A stretch of 64,000 nucleotides of DNA from Pseudomonas sp. ADAK18 (lineage in GTDB: Bacteria > Pseudomonadota > Gammaproteobacteria > Pseudomonadales > Pseudomonadaceae). The stretch lies in assembly GCF_012935695.1 (NCBI RefSeq), contig NZ_CP052859.1, forward strand, positions 5,001 through 69,000. Direction: 5' to 3'. Below, piece by piece: positions 10,774 to 24,461 of the stretch. The position numbers and the translations under genes are program-made. Positions within the stretch are counted from its first letter, which is position 1. Every line of letters starts with the position of its first letter. The notes under the pieces were generated by a model. That model did no database searches. It saw only the letters and a list, made by a program, of their open reading frames with translations, and was not told the DNA's origin.

Positions 10774-12038
10774 GTCCCGCCAAGGCACCTGTGCGACCGA
10801 CTCTGCGCTCCGTGCTGAGGCGCGGGCACCTGAGTGTGGCGTTGATGGCCGTGAGCATGGCGAGTGTTTCCTTGACCTTGCTCGGTGTGCTGGCCTTGCG
10901 GGTCTATGCGGATCACAACCTGCACCTGATCGCTCGCTCCATCAACTACACGGTGGAAGCTGCCGTAGTGTTTAGCGACAGTGCTGCAGCCACTGAAGCC
11001 TTGGCCCTGATCGCCTCGACCGAAGAGGTGGCCCAGGCCGAAGTCTTTGATGCCAACGGCAAACTCCTGGCTCATTGGCAACGACCGGAAACCGGAATGT
11101 GGTCCAAGGTCGAATTGGGGCTGGCGCATACCCTGCTGGAGCAGCCCATCAGCCAGACGATCATGCACCAGGGCAAAGCCATCGGCAGCATTCACCTGAG
11201 TGGTCATGGCGGTAGCTTGTTGCGCTTCTTGCTCAGCGGCCTGGCGGGGATTCTGGTATGCACGGCCCTCAGCGCCTGGGTCGCCCTGTACCTGGCGCGG
11301 CGCATGTTGCGGGGCATTACGGCGCCACTGCACAGCCTTGCCAAAGTGGCTCACGCCGCTCGCAGTGAGCGGGCCTTTGACCGTCGCGTACCCCCAGCGC
11401 AAATTGCCGAGCTCGATAGCCTGGGCAACGACTTCAATGCCTTGCTCGACGAGCTGGAAAGCTGGCAGACCCACCTGCAAAGCGAAAACGAAACCCTTGC
11501 CCACCAGGCGACCCACGACAGCCTGACCGGGCTGCCCAACCGGGCGTTTTTCGAAAGCCGCTTGATTCGTGCCCTGCGCAGTGCAACTAAACTCAATGAG
11601 AAAGTGGCCGTACTGTTTCTCGACAGCGACCGCTTCAAGGACATCAACGACAACTTCGGCCACGCTGCAGGCGACGCAGTATTGGTGGCAGTGGCCCAAC
11701 GCGTTCGCGCGCAGCTACGTGAAGAGGACCTGGTCGCGCGCCTGGGCGGCGACGAGTTCGCGATCCTGCTGACCCCGCTGCACAAGATCGAAGATGCCCA
11801 GCGCATCGCCGACAAGATCCTCGCCAGCATGGACGCGCCGATCCCGTTGCCGGGCAATACCGAGGTGTTGACCTCTCTCAGTATCGGCATCGCCGTCTAC
11901 CCTGATCATGGTGCCACTCCCGGCACCTTGCTCAACGCTGCCGATGCGGCGATGTACCAGGCCAAACGCCTTTCCCAGGGCGGTCAGCAAACGGCAGAGC
12001 CGGAGCACCCCACCGTCCCTATTCAGCACAGGAGTTGA
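10770..12038 (+). CDS. yfiN: Membrane diguanylate cyclase YfiN/TpbB
   Basis: A 422-residue inner-membrane enzyme that makes cyclic-di-GMP from two GTP. One membrane helix (about residues 22-47), a periplasmic PAS-like part, a second helix (about 150-175) and a HAMP linker lead to the GGDEF domain. The active site GGDEF is at residues 326-330, and an inhibitory RxxD site (REED, 317-320) lies the standard five residues before it, so product inhibition is expected. YfiR should repress it and YfiB should relieve repression. The output of this system normally promotes exopolysaccharide and adhesin production, which is relevant to the adhesin locus 5 kb downstream. Confidence 0.94.
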   Translation: MSPAKAPVRPTLRSVLRRGHLSVALMAVSMASVSLTLLGVLALRVYADHNLHLIARSINYTVEAAVVFSDSAAATEALALIASTEEVAQAEVFDANGKLLAHWQRPETGMWSKVELGLAHTLLEQPISQTIMHQGKAIGSIHLSGHGGSLLRFLLSGLAGILVCTALSAWVALYLARRMLRGITAPLHSLAKVAHAARSERAFDRRVPPAQIAELDSLGNDFNALLDELESWQTHLQSENETLAHQATHDSLTGLPNRAFFESRLIRALRSATKLNEKVAVLFLDSDRFKDINDNFGHAAGDAVLVAVAQRVRAQLREEDLVARLGGDEFAILLTPLHKIEDAQRIADKILASMDAPIPLPGNTEVLTSLSIGIAVYPDHGATPGTLLNAADAAMYQAKRLSQGGQQTAEPEHPTVPIQHRS

Positions 12039-12042
12039 TCCC

Positions 12043-12546
12043 TTGTTCTCTAACACCCAGAGTTCTTCGCGCTTTTTATTTATCACCTTGCTCATGGCTC
12101 TGTTGGCCCTGGGCGGTTGCCAGACGGCGCCACCCAAAGGCCTCACTCCGGCGCAGATCGTCGTACTCAAGCAGCAAGGTTTCGAGCTGACCGACGAAGG
12201 CTGGGCCTTTGGTCTATCGGGGAAAGTACTGTTTGGCAGTGACATCGAGAGGCTGAATAAGCCCAGCACCGGCATCGTCGAAGGCATCGGCAAGGCCTTG
12301 GTCAGTGCGGGTATCGAGCGCGTGCGCGTTGATGGCCACTCCGATGCCTCGGGCAAGGAAAGCTATAACCAGCAACTGTCCCTGCGCCGTGCGAAAAGCG
12401 TAGGCAAGGTATTGACCAGCGTGGGCATGAAGGAAGAAAACATTCAGCTACGAGGGCTGGGCAGCAGCCAGCCGGTGGCGTCCAACACCACGACAGCAGG
12501 CCGTACCGAGAATCGGCGGGTGTCGATTGTGGTCATTGCTGACTAA
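12043..12546 (+). CDS. yfiB: OmpA-like outer-membrane lipoprotein YfiB
   Basis: A 167-residue lipoprotein. The signal peptide ends in the lipobox LGGC, followed by a short linker and an OmpA/Pal peptidoglycan-binding domain with the typical motif VDGHSDASG and the C-terminal TENRRVSI. In P. aeruginosa YfiB captures YfiR at the outer membrane and so frees YfiN. The start is a TTG at 12043, five bases after the yfiN stop, preceded by GGAG at 12031-12034 inside the yfiN end; the first internal ATG would destroy the signal peptide. This TTG start gives the usual family length of about 168. Confidence 0.93.
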   Translation: MFSNTQSSSRFLFITLLMALLALGGCQTAPPKGLTPAQIVVLKQQGFELTDEGWAFGLSGKVLFGSDIERLNKPSTGIVEGIGKALVSAGIERVRVDGHSDASGKESYNQQLSLRRAKSVGKVLTSVGMKEENIQLRGLGSSQPVASNTTTAGRTENRRVSIVVIAD

Positions 12547-12583
12547 ACAGACGCCCCTCGAGTCTGATATGAAATGCGATCAA

Positions 12584-12705
12584 TGTGGGAGCGGGCTTGT
12601 GTGGGAGCGGGCTTGCTCGCGAATACGTAGGGTCAGTTAATACATGTGCTGACTGATACACCGCTTTCGCGAGCAAGTCGAATCGTCGCACCGCCGCTCC
12701 CACAT
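12584..12705. repeat. REP-type inverted repeat pair
   Basis: Two copies of GTGGGAGCGGGCTTG near 12584-12615 face an inverted GCGAGCAAG / CCGCTCCCACA arm ending at 12705. The segment lies between the convergent genes yfiB and the LysR gene. It belongs to the GTGGGAGCGGGCTTGCTCGCG family that recurs in this window. Confidence 0.85.
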
Positions 12706-12732
12706 TTAGTCTGTGGTTGCCGGCAACACCGC

Positions 12733-13680
12733 TTAATCCGCAAATCTCATCTCCCGTGTCTCCCCCATCAACAACGGCCGATTCTGCTCCGTCACCTCCC
12801 TGATGTAATCCCACAACAGCGTAATCCGCTTCAACTTCCTCAAGTCTTCCCGGCAGTACATCCAGAACTGCCGTGTGATATTGATTTCCTCCCCCAGCAC
12901 CGGCAGTAACCGCGGATCCTGCGCCGCCAGAAAACACGGCAGGATCGCCAGCGACCGCCCCTGCTGCGCCGCCACGTATTGGGCGATCACGCTGGTGCTG
13001 CGCAAGCTGGCACTGGCGCCCGGAACCACGTTGGCCAGGTACAGCAGCTCTGAGCTGAACGCCAGGTCATCGACATAGCTGATAAACGGATGGTCGGCCA
13101 AATCTGCCGGACGGCGGATCGGTGGGTGTTGGTCCAGGTATTCCTGGGTCGCATATAGCTGCAGTTTGTAATCACATAGCTTGCAGCACACATAAGGCCC
13201 GTGTTCCGGCCGCTCCAGGGCGATGACGATGTCTGCTTCGCGTTTGGACAGGCTGATGAAGTGGGGCAGCGGCAGGATGTCCACCGAGATCGCCGGGTAG
13301 GTATCGACGAAATGGCTCAGTTGCGGGGTGACAAAGAAGCTGCCGAAACCCTCGGTGCAGCCCATGCGCACGTGACCCGACAACGCCACGCCGGAGCCGG
13401 ATACCTGTTCACACGCCATGTGCAGGGTGCTTTCGATGGATTCCGCATAACCCAGTAAACGCTGGCCTTCGGTGGTGAGGACGAAACCGTTGGTCCGGGA
13501 TTTTTCGAACAACAAAGTACCCAGGGACACTTCCAGCGAACTGATGCGCCGCGACACGGTGGTGTAGTCCACCGCCAGGCGCTTGGCTGCAACGCTGGCC
13601 TTGCGGGTGCGGGCGACTTCGAGGAAAAACTTCAGGTCATCCCAGTTCAGGGAGCCCAGGGAGGTGATGTTTTTTTGCAT
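12733..13680 (-). CDS. LysR-family transcriptional regulator divergent from mmsAB
   Basis: A 315-residue LysR regulator. The N-terminal winged helix-turn-helix (LKFFLEVARTRKASVAAKRL, residues about 16-35) is followed by VDYTTVSRRISSLE and the substrate-binding domain. The chosen ATG at 13680 is the closest start to the HTH; an upstream start at 13761 would overlap the promoter region of mmsA. It is transcribed away from mmsAB with 131 bases between them, so control of that operon is likely. In P. aeruginosa the mmsAB regulator MmsR is an AraC-type protein, so this is a different regulator type. The inducer is unknown. Confidence 0.9.
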   Translation of the reverse strand: MQKNITSLGSLNWDDLKFFLEVARTRKASVAAKRLAVDYTTVSRRISSLEVSLGTLLFEKSRTNGFVLTTEGQRLLGYAESIESTLHMACEQVSGSGVALSGHVRMGCTEGFGSFFVTPQLSHFVDTYPAISVDILPLPHFISLSKREADIVIALERPEHGPYVCCKLCDYKLQLYATQEYLDQHPPIRRPADLADHPFISYVDDLAFSSELLYLANVVPGASASLRSTSVIAQYVAAQQGRSLAILPCFLAAQDPRLLPVLGEEINITRQFWMYCREDLRKLKRITLLWDYIREVTEQNRPLLMGETREMRFAD

Positions 13681-13811
13681 ATTGGACCGGCTTTTATGTG
13701 CGTTCTTATTAGAAGTTTGCACATCTATACTCCAAAAACAGTCCGAACGCCTCATCCTCAAGGCGATTCACGCCTTGGTTCTCTGCATAACTACAAGATT
13801 TGGAGACCCGC

Positions 13812-15338
13812 ATGAACGCATCGCTTACGTCTGCCGACACCACCGTGAAACAGGTCAAGCTGCTGATCAACGGCGAGTGGGTCGAGTCCAAGACCACCGA
13901 ATGGCAAGACATCGTCAACCCGGCCACCCAGCAAGTGCTGGCCAAGGTTCCTTTCGCCACTGCATCCGAAGTCAACGCTGCCATCGACGCTGCCCATCGC
14001 GCCTTCCAGACCTGGAAGCTGACGCCGATTGGTGCGCGCATGCGCATCATGCTCAAGCTGCAAGCTTTGATCCGCGAGCACTCCAAGCGCATCGCCGTGG
14101 TCCTCAGCGCCGAGCAAGGCAAGACCATTGCCGATGCCGAAGGCGATATCTTCCGTGGCCTGGAAGTGGTGGAGCACGCGTGCTCCATTGGCACCCTGCA
14201 AATGGGCGAATTTGCTGAAAACGTCGCGGGCGGTGTCGACACCTACACCCTGCGTCAGCCGATTGGCGTGTGCGCCGGTATCACCCCGTTCAACTTCCCG
14301 GCGATGATTCCCCTGTGGATGTTCCCGATGGCCATCGCCTGCGGCAACACCTTCGTACTCAAGCCTTCCGAACAGGATCCGCTGTCGACCATGCTACTGG
14401 TGGAGCTGGCCGTTGAGGCCGGTGTTCCAGCGGGCGTACTCAACGTGGTTCATGGCGGCAAGGACGTGGTAGATGCGCTCTGCACCCACAAAGACATCAA
14501 GGCCGTGTCCTTCGTCGGTTCTACCGCCGTGGGCACTCATGTCTACGACCTGGCCGGTAAACACGGTAAGCGCGTGCAGTCGATGATGGGCGCCAAGAAC
14601 CACGCCGTGGTGCTGCCGGATGCCAACCGCGAACAAACCCTCAACGCTTTGGTCGGTGCCGGTTTCGGCGCAGCCGGCCAGCGTTGCATGGCGACCTCGG
14701 TAGTGGTGTTGGTGGGCGCAGCCAAACAATGGCTACCGGACCTCAAGGCCCTGGCGCAGAAACTCAAGGTGAACGCTGGCAGTGAAGCGGGCACCGACGT
14801 AGGTCCGGTGATTTCCAAGCGGGCCAAGGCGCGCATTCTGGACCTGATCGAAAGCGGCGTGAAAGAAGGCGCCAAGTTGGAGCTGGATGGCCGCGACATC
14901 AAGGTCCCGGGCTTCGAGCAAGGCAACTTCGTCGGCCCGACCCTGTTCTCCGGTGTGACCACCGATATGCAGATCTACACCCAGGAAATCTTCGGCCCGG
15001 TGTTGGTGGTGTTGGAAGTCGACACCCTGGATCAGGCCATCGCCCTGGTCAACGCCAATCCGTTCGGCAACGGTACCGGCCTGTTTACCCAAAGCGGGGC
15101 GGCGGCGCGTAAGTTTCAGAGTGAAATCGATGTCGGCCAGGTCGGTATCAACATCCCGATTCCGGTGCCGGTCCCGTTCTTCAGCTTCACCGGTTCCCGT
15201 GGCTCGAAGCTCGGTGACCTGGGCCCGTACGGCAAGCAAGTGGTGCAGTTCTACACCCAGACCAAAACCGTCACCAGCCGCTGGTTCGACGACGACAGCG
15301 TCAACGATGGCGTCAACACCACCATCAACCTGCGCTGA
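13812..15338 (+). CDS. mmsA: Methylmalonate-semialdehyde dehydrogenase (CoA-acylating)
   Basis: A 508-residue aldehyde dehydrogenase of valine catabolism: it converts methylmalonate semialdehyde (and malonate semialdehyde) with CoA and NAD to propionyl-CoA (acetyl-CoA) and CO2. The catalytic motif GQRCMA has Cys292, and the start FINGEWV-like [10 protein letters not shown] and the CoA-acylating family signature [14 protein letters not shown] are visible. ATG 13812 follows GGAGACCCGC; an in-frame ATG at 13800 lacks a better site. mmsB follows 14 bases later in the same operon. Confidence 0.95.
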   Translation: MNASLTSADTTVKQVKLLINGEWVESKTTEWQDIVNPATQQVLAKVPFATASEVNAAIDAAHRAFQTWKLTPIGARMRIMLKLQALIREHSKRIAVVLSAEQGKTIADAEGDIFRGLEVVEHACSIGTLQMGEFAENVAGGVDTYTLRQPIGVCAGITPFNFPAMIPLWMFPMAIACGNTFVLKPSEQDPLSTMLLVELAVEAGVPAGVLNVVHGGKDVVDALCTHKDIKAVSFVGSTAVGTHVYDLAGKHGKRVQSMMGAKNHAVVLPDANREQTLNALVGAGFGAAGQRCMATSVVVLVGAAKQWLPDLKALAQKLKVNAGSEAGTDVGPVISKRAKARILDLIESGVKEGAKLELDGRDIKVPGFEQGNFVGPTLFSGVTTDMQIYTQEIFGPVLVVLEVDTLDQAIALVNANPFGNGTGLFTQSGAAARKFQSEIDVGQVGINIPIPVPVPFFSFTGSRGSKLGDLGPYGKQVVQFYTQTKTVTSRWFDDDSVNDGVNTTINLR

Positions 15339-15352
15339 TCGAGGAGACGACC

Positions 15353-16240
15353 ATGAAGATTGCATTTATCGGCCTGGGCAACATGGGCGCGCCAATGGCG
15401 CGCAACCTGATCAAGGCCGGCCACGCGCTGAACCTGTTCGACCTCAACCAGACGGTGCTCAATGAGTTGGCCGAACTGGGCGGCACCATCAGCGCTTCAC
15501 CGCGTGATGCCGCCCAAGGCGCGGAACTGGTGCTGACCATGCTCCCGGCGGCGGCCCATGTGCGTAGCGTGTGGCTTGGTGATGACGGCGTGCTCGCCGG
15601 CATCGGCAAAGGCGTACCGGCAGTGGATTGCAGCACCATCGACCCGCAAACCGCGCGTGATGTGGCTGCTGCTGCGGCTAAACACGGTGTGGCCATGGCC
15701 GATGCGCCGGTCTCGGGCGGCACCGGCGGTGCCCAGGCCGGTACACTGACTTTCATGGTCGGCGCTACCCCGGAACTGTTCGCCACCCTGCAACCGGTGC
15801 TGGCGCAGATGGGCCGCAACATCGTCCATTGCGGCGAAGTCGGCACCGGGCAAATCGCCAAGATCTGCAACAACCTGCTGCTGGGCATCACCATGGTCGG
15901 CGTCAGCGAAGCCATGGCCCTGGGCGATGCGCTGGGCATCGATACAAAGGTGCTGGCCGGGATCATCAACAGTTCAACGGGGCGTTGCTGGAGTTCCGAC
16001 ACCTACAACCCATGGCCGGGCATTATCGAGACGGCGCCGTCGTCTCGTGGCTATACCGGTGGTTTTGGTGCGGAACTGATGCTCAAGGATCTGGGGCTGG
16101 CCACAGAAGCTGCTCGTCAGGCGCACCAGCCGGTGATTCTCGGTGCCGTGGCGCAACAGTTGTATCAATCGATGAGTCAGCGTGGGGAAGGTGGTAAGGA
16201 CTTCTCAGCAATCATCAACAGCTATCGCAAGCCCCAATAG
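15353..16240 (+). CDS. mmsB: 3-hydroxyisobutyrate dehydrogenase
   Basis: A 295-residue NAD-dependent dehydrogenase that oxidises 3-hydroxyisobutyrate to methylmalonate semialdehyde, the substrate of mmsA. The N-terminal Rossmann motif is GLGNMGAPMA (residues 6-15). The family substrate motif DAPVSGGTGGAQAGTL and the catalytic Lys region GQIAKICNNLLLG follow. GAGGAGACGACC is a strong ribosome binding site. A terminator closes the operon just after the stop. Confidence 0.95.
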   Translation: MKIAFIGLGNMGAPMARNLIKAGHALNLFDLNQTVLNELAELGGTISASPRDAAQGAELVLTMLPAAAHVRSVWLGDDGVLAGIGKGVPAVDCSTIDPQTARDVAAAAAKHGVAMADAPVSGGTGGAQAGTLTFMVGATPELFATLQPVLAQMGRNIVHCGEVGTGQIAKICNNLLLGITMVGVSEAMALGDALGIDTKVLAGIINSSTGRCWSSDTYNPWPGIIETAPSSRGYTGGFGAELMLKDLGLATEAARQAHQPVILGAVAQQLYQSMSQRGEGGKDFSAIINSYRKPQ

Positions 16241-16249
16241 GGGATTTTT

Positions 16250-16284
16250 CCGAGAACCCGCGTCGGGCGGGTTCTCGGGTTTTT
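16250..16284 (+). terminator. mmsAB terminator
   Basis: A strong hairpin CCGAGAACCCGC / GCGGGTTCTCGG is followed by GTTTTTGG, ten bases after the mmsB stop. It should end the mmsAB transcript before the adhesin locus. Confidence 0.9.
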
Positions 16285-16625
16285 GGTGCTGCAAGCAGGC
16301 CCGACGTTCCCTGAGTCTCCGTCGCACCTGTGCGATACGTTCAACGCCCTCCCCAGATCAGCGACAGCCGCCGTGCTTCTTGTGAGCCGCTGTTGTCTAT
16401 AGCTGAACATTCCGAAAGAACTAAAAGCAGAGAACCTTGTCGCTTGTGATTTATATAGTGATTGCGGGATTGTATCGGGGTTGTATCACTAATTTACTAT
16501 CTAGTTCGAAGTGCTTTGAGTGAATTGTTAAGGTACTGAAATAAAATATTACAAATACCCGATATGTCAGTGAAAACAGTGATTCTGTTCATTGGGTATG
16601 AGTTCAAGTAAATCAAAGGGCATGC

Positions 16626-16650
16626 CTCATTATCATCTTATGATAATGAG
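16626..16650. promoter_or_regulatory. Perfect inverted repeat upstream of the adhesin
   Basis: CTCATTATCAT-CTT-ATGATAATGAG has two perfect 11-base arms and a three-base loop. It has no T tract typical of a terminator, so an operator is as likely as a transcript hairpin. The binding protein is unknown. Confidence 0.5.
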
Positions 16651-16693
16651 CGTGTGGGTTGTTTGACGCCGATGTGCCATGAGTTCACAGGCT

Positions 16694-16718
16694 AAACACT
16701 CGTATTTAGTGAGTGTTT
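16694..16718. promoter_or_regulatory. Second inverted repeat upstream of the adhesin
   Basis: AAACACTC and GAGTGTTT form two eight-base arms around a nine-base centre. It sits 44 bases after the previous palindrome in the same A+T-rich stretch. Function is unknown; an operator or leader hairpin is possible. Confidence 0.4.
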
Positions 16719-17318
16719 ATATGGCGTTTATTTTCCTCTTTGATGTTGAGTAGCACCCCGCTAGTATCGCCTTGGAGAGCGTAGGCACCCTTGTTGCGCC
16801 TCGATAATTACCCACTGGCTGGCTGTAATTTCTTCAAGTTGTGCAGGTGTGTCTGAGATGGTTGACGAATGGATACGTACATCAAGTCTTTCCGGGTTTT
16901 CGACCGAACAGGTTGTCAGGGCCAGGGAGTTCGATAGATCACAAATCCTTGCCCGTCGCCTCTGTTCATTACTTCACCTCTGGGCTCGTGGCCGGCCTGT
17001 TTCCATGGCCTCCCCGCAGTCCACGATCTCTCTGCATGACCTCATGATAATGGCGCAACGTACGACAAAAGCGCCATCACAATGCCCCTCAATCTTCACG
17101 CTTACGCCACGCTTTGGGGCCTCCACGCTTTGCACGCGAAGGGGGGGGCGCCTGCAACTGCGTGAAGAGACCGGTGTGGGCTGAAACTACTAATCCTTGG
17201 TTAGTCTTTCAATAACACGAATTAAAAGTTGAGTGCTCGGCGGTAATTCCCGCTGTGAGGTATTCGCTCGCGCTGAAATCTGTGTGTCCATGTTTATCGA
17301 AGAGAAAACGGGTGTGAG

Positions 17319-22877
<5,559 letters not shown>

Positions 22878-22892
22878 CCACGCACCCGACGG

Positions 22893-22916
22893 CCGGGCCG
22901 CAAGGCCCGGTTTTCC
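22893..22916 (+). terminator. Hairpin between adhesin and secretion genes
   Basis: CCGGGCC-GCAA-GGCCCGG (22893-22910) is followed by TTTTCC, 16 bases after the adhesin stop. The T tract is short, so it may be a partial terminator that lowers expression of the secretion genes relative to the adhesin. Confidence 0.65.
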
Positions 22917-23009
22917 TCACCAACGGTATTACAACGATGGGCCGTGACTGGCGTCAGTCACGGTCCGTGGTTGTACCCATCAGGTTTGATAACAAGTAGG
23001 GGACTTGAA

Positions 23010-24461
23010 GTGAGGCATAAGAGTCTGGCCAAACAGCTGTCTGCGGTTTGCGTTGCAGCGGCAATGACTGTGTTGGTATTTGAGCAGGTCATGGCCAAGT
23101 CGTTTATCGACGACGAAGAAAGCGTCAACATCATCAGCCCCAGTGACTTGGGCACGAATTTACCGGGTGGTTCTACGGGTGTCAGCGCACCGGTGGCACC
23201 GCAACGCGTCATACCGAAAAACATCGACCTGACACGGGCTATTCAGTTAGCCGTGGAGTGGCACCCGGCCATTTCCGAGGCGATCGGTCAGCTGTATCAG
23301 CAAAACGAGAACGTGAACATCGCCCGTTCCGGTTACTACCCGCAAGTGAGCGGCGGCTTCAATTCTGGCTACGACAGCGGCCTGAGCGGCAACGGCCAAA
23401 GCCGAGCCTTTTCATTGTCGGCGTCGCAGATGCTCTATGACTTTGGCAAGGTGTCCAGCTCGGTGGACAGCGCCCTGGCCCGGGTCAGTGGCAGCCAGGC
23501 GGCGGTCTTGCTGTCAATCGACCAAGTGACGCGTGATACCTCGTTTGCCATGATCGAATTACAGCGCTCGCAACTGTTGGTAACGCTCGCTCGCGAGCAG
23601 ATCGACGGCATTTCGGCGATTGCAGAACTGGCAAAAAAGCGCAGTGACATGGGCGCCAGTACCCGTTCGGATCTGATCCAGGCACGCTCGCGGGTCGAGG
23701 CGTCGCAAGCGACGCAATTGCAATTCCAGGCGCAGTTCAATCGCTGGCGCAGCACCTTGAGCAGCTTGCTGGGGGCGCAGTCGCCGGTGAGCGTTTCGCC
23801 TGGTTTTCCGGCAAGCCTGGAGCAGTCTTGCCAGGGCGTGGTGCCCGATGAAGCGGTCACTCCGACGTTATTGATCGCCCAGGCGCAACGGGTTGATGCC
23901 TTGGCGCTGATCGCCCAGGCGCGGGCCGAAGCGCTGCCGACTGTATCGCTGGATCCGTCGGTGACCCACTACCTGGACAACAACGACGACAGCAACATCC
24001 CCGGCGGACGTGATCGGAACCGTTATGGCGTGTTCCTCAATGTGAAGATGCCGCTCTACCAGGGCGGTGCGATCACTGCGCGCAAGTCCGCCGCACAACA
24101 AGCCCTGCGTTCTGCCGAAGCGGCCAACGATGCCGCTCGTCTTGCTGTACGCCAAGGCCTGCTGGAGGCGCGGGATCAGATTTCCAGCCTGACTCAACGC
24201 CTGTCCACCCTGGATTTTCGTGAGCGCAGCATCTCCGAGACCCGCGACCTTTACCGTCAGCAGTACCTCGAACTGGGCACCCGGCCGCTGCTGGATTTGC
24301 TCAATGCCGAGCAGGAAATCCACCAGGCCCGCATGGACCGGGAAAACACCGCAGCTGACCTGCGCCGCCTGAAAATCGATTGCCTCTACAACACCGGCGG
24401 GTTGCGCACCGCGTTCCATCTAGATAACAGCACCTTGCAAGGTGTGGAGATTCGGCCATGA
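23010..24461 (+). CDS. TolC-family outer membrane factor of type I secretion
   Basis: A 483-residue outer-membrane channel protein. A signal peptide (about residues 1-29, ending VMA) is followed by two related TolC repeats with heptad-like helices (for example residues 90-290 and 290-470) and the typical motif YYPQVSGGF. It should form the exit duct for the adhesin. The start is GTG 23010, preceded by TAGGGGA seven bases upstream; an in-frame ATG at 22944 would place 22 extra residues before the signal peptide. It overlaps the ABC exporter gene by four bases (ATGA). The equivalent in the LapA system is LapE. Confidence 0.9.
   Translation: MRHKSLAKQLSAVCVAAAMTVLVFEQVMAKSFIDDEESVNIISPSDLGTNLPGGSTGVSAPVAPQRVIPKNIDLTRAIQLAVEWHPAISEAIGQLYQQNENVNIARSGYYPQVSGGFNSGYDSGLSGNGQSRAFSLSASQMLYDFGKVSSSVDSALARVSGSQAAVLLSIDQVTRDTSFAMIELQRSQLLVTLAREQIDGISAIAELAKKRSDMGASTRSDLIQARSRVEASQATQLQFQAQFNRWRSTLSSLLGAQSPVSVSPGFPASLEQSCQGVVPDEAVTPTLLIAQAQRVDALALIAQARAEALPTVSLDPSVTHYLDNNDDSNIPGGRDRNRYGVFLNVKMPLYQGGAITARKSAAQQALRSAEAANDAARLAVRQGLLEARDQISSLTQRLSTLDFRERSISETRDLYRQQYLELGTRPLLDLLNAEQEIHQARMDRENTAADLRRLKIDCLYNTGGLRTAFHLDNSTLQGVEIRP

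Larger units (their letters stand above)
16286..17318. other. 1-kb A+T-rich leader region upstream of the adhesin gene
   Basis: About 1030 bases without a credible gene separate mmsB from the adhesin. The part from about 16380 to 16850 is clearly richer in A+T than its surroundings. It holds two inverted repeats (listed separately) and presumably the adhesin promoter and a long 5' leader. Short open frames at 16841-17184 have no recognisable product and odd composition, and they were not called. Confidence 0.6.

Noticed and set aside
16841..17184. Open frames of 68 and 111 residues before the adhesin
   Set aside because: No recognisable protein, odd composition, and they overlap in two frames; more likely noncoding leader.
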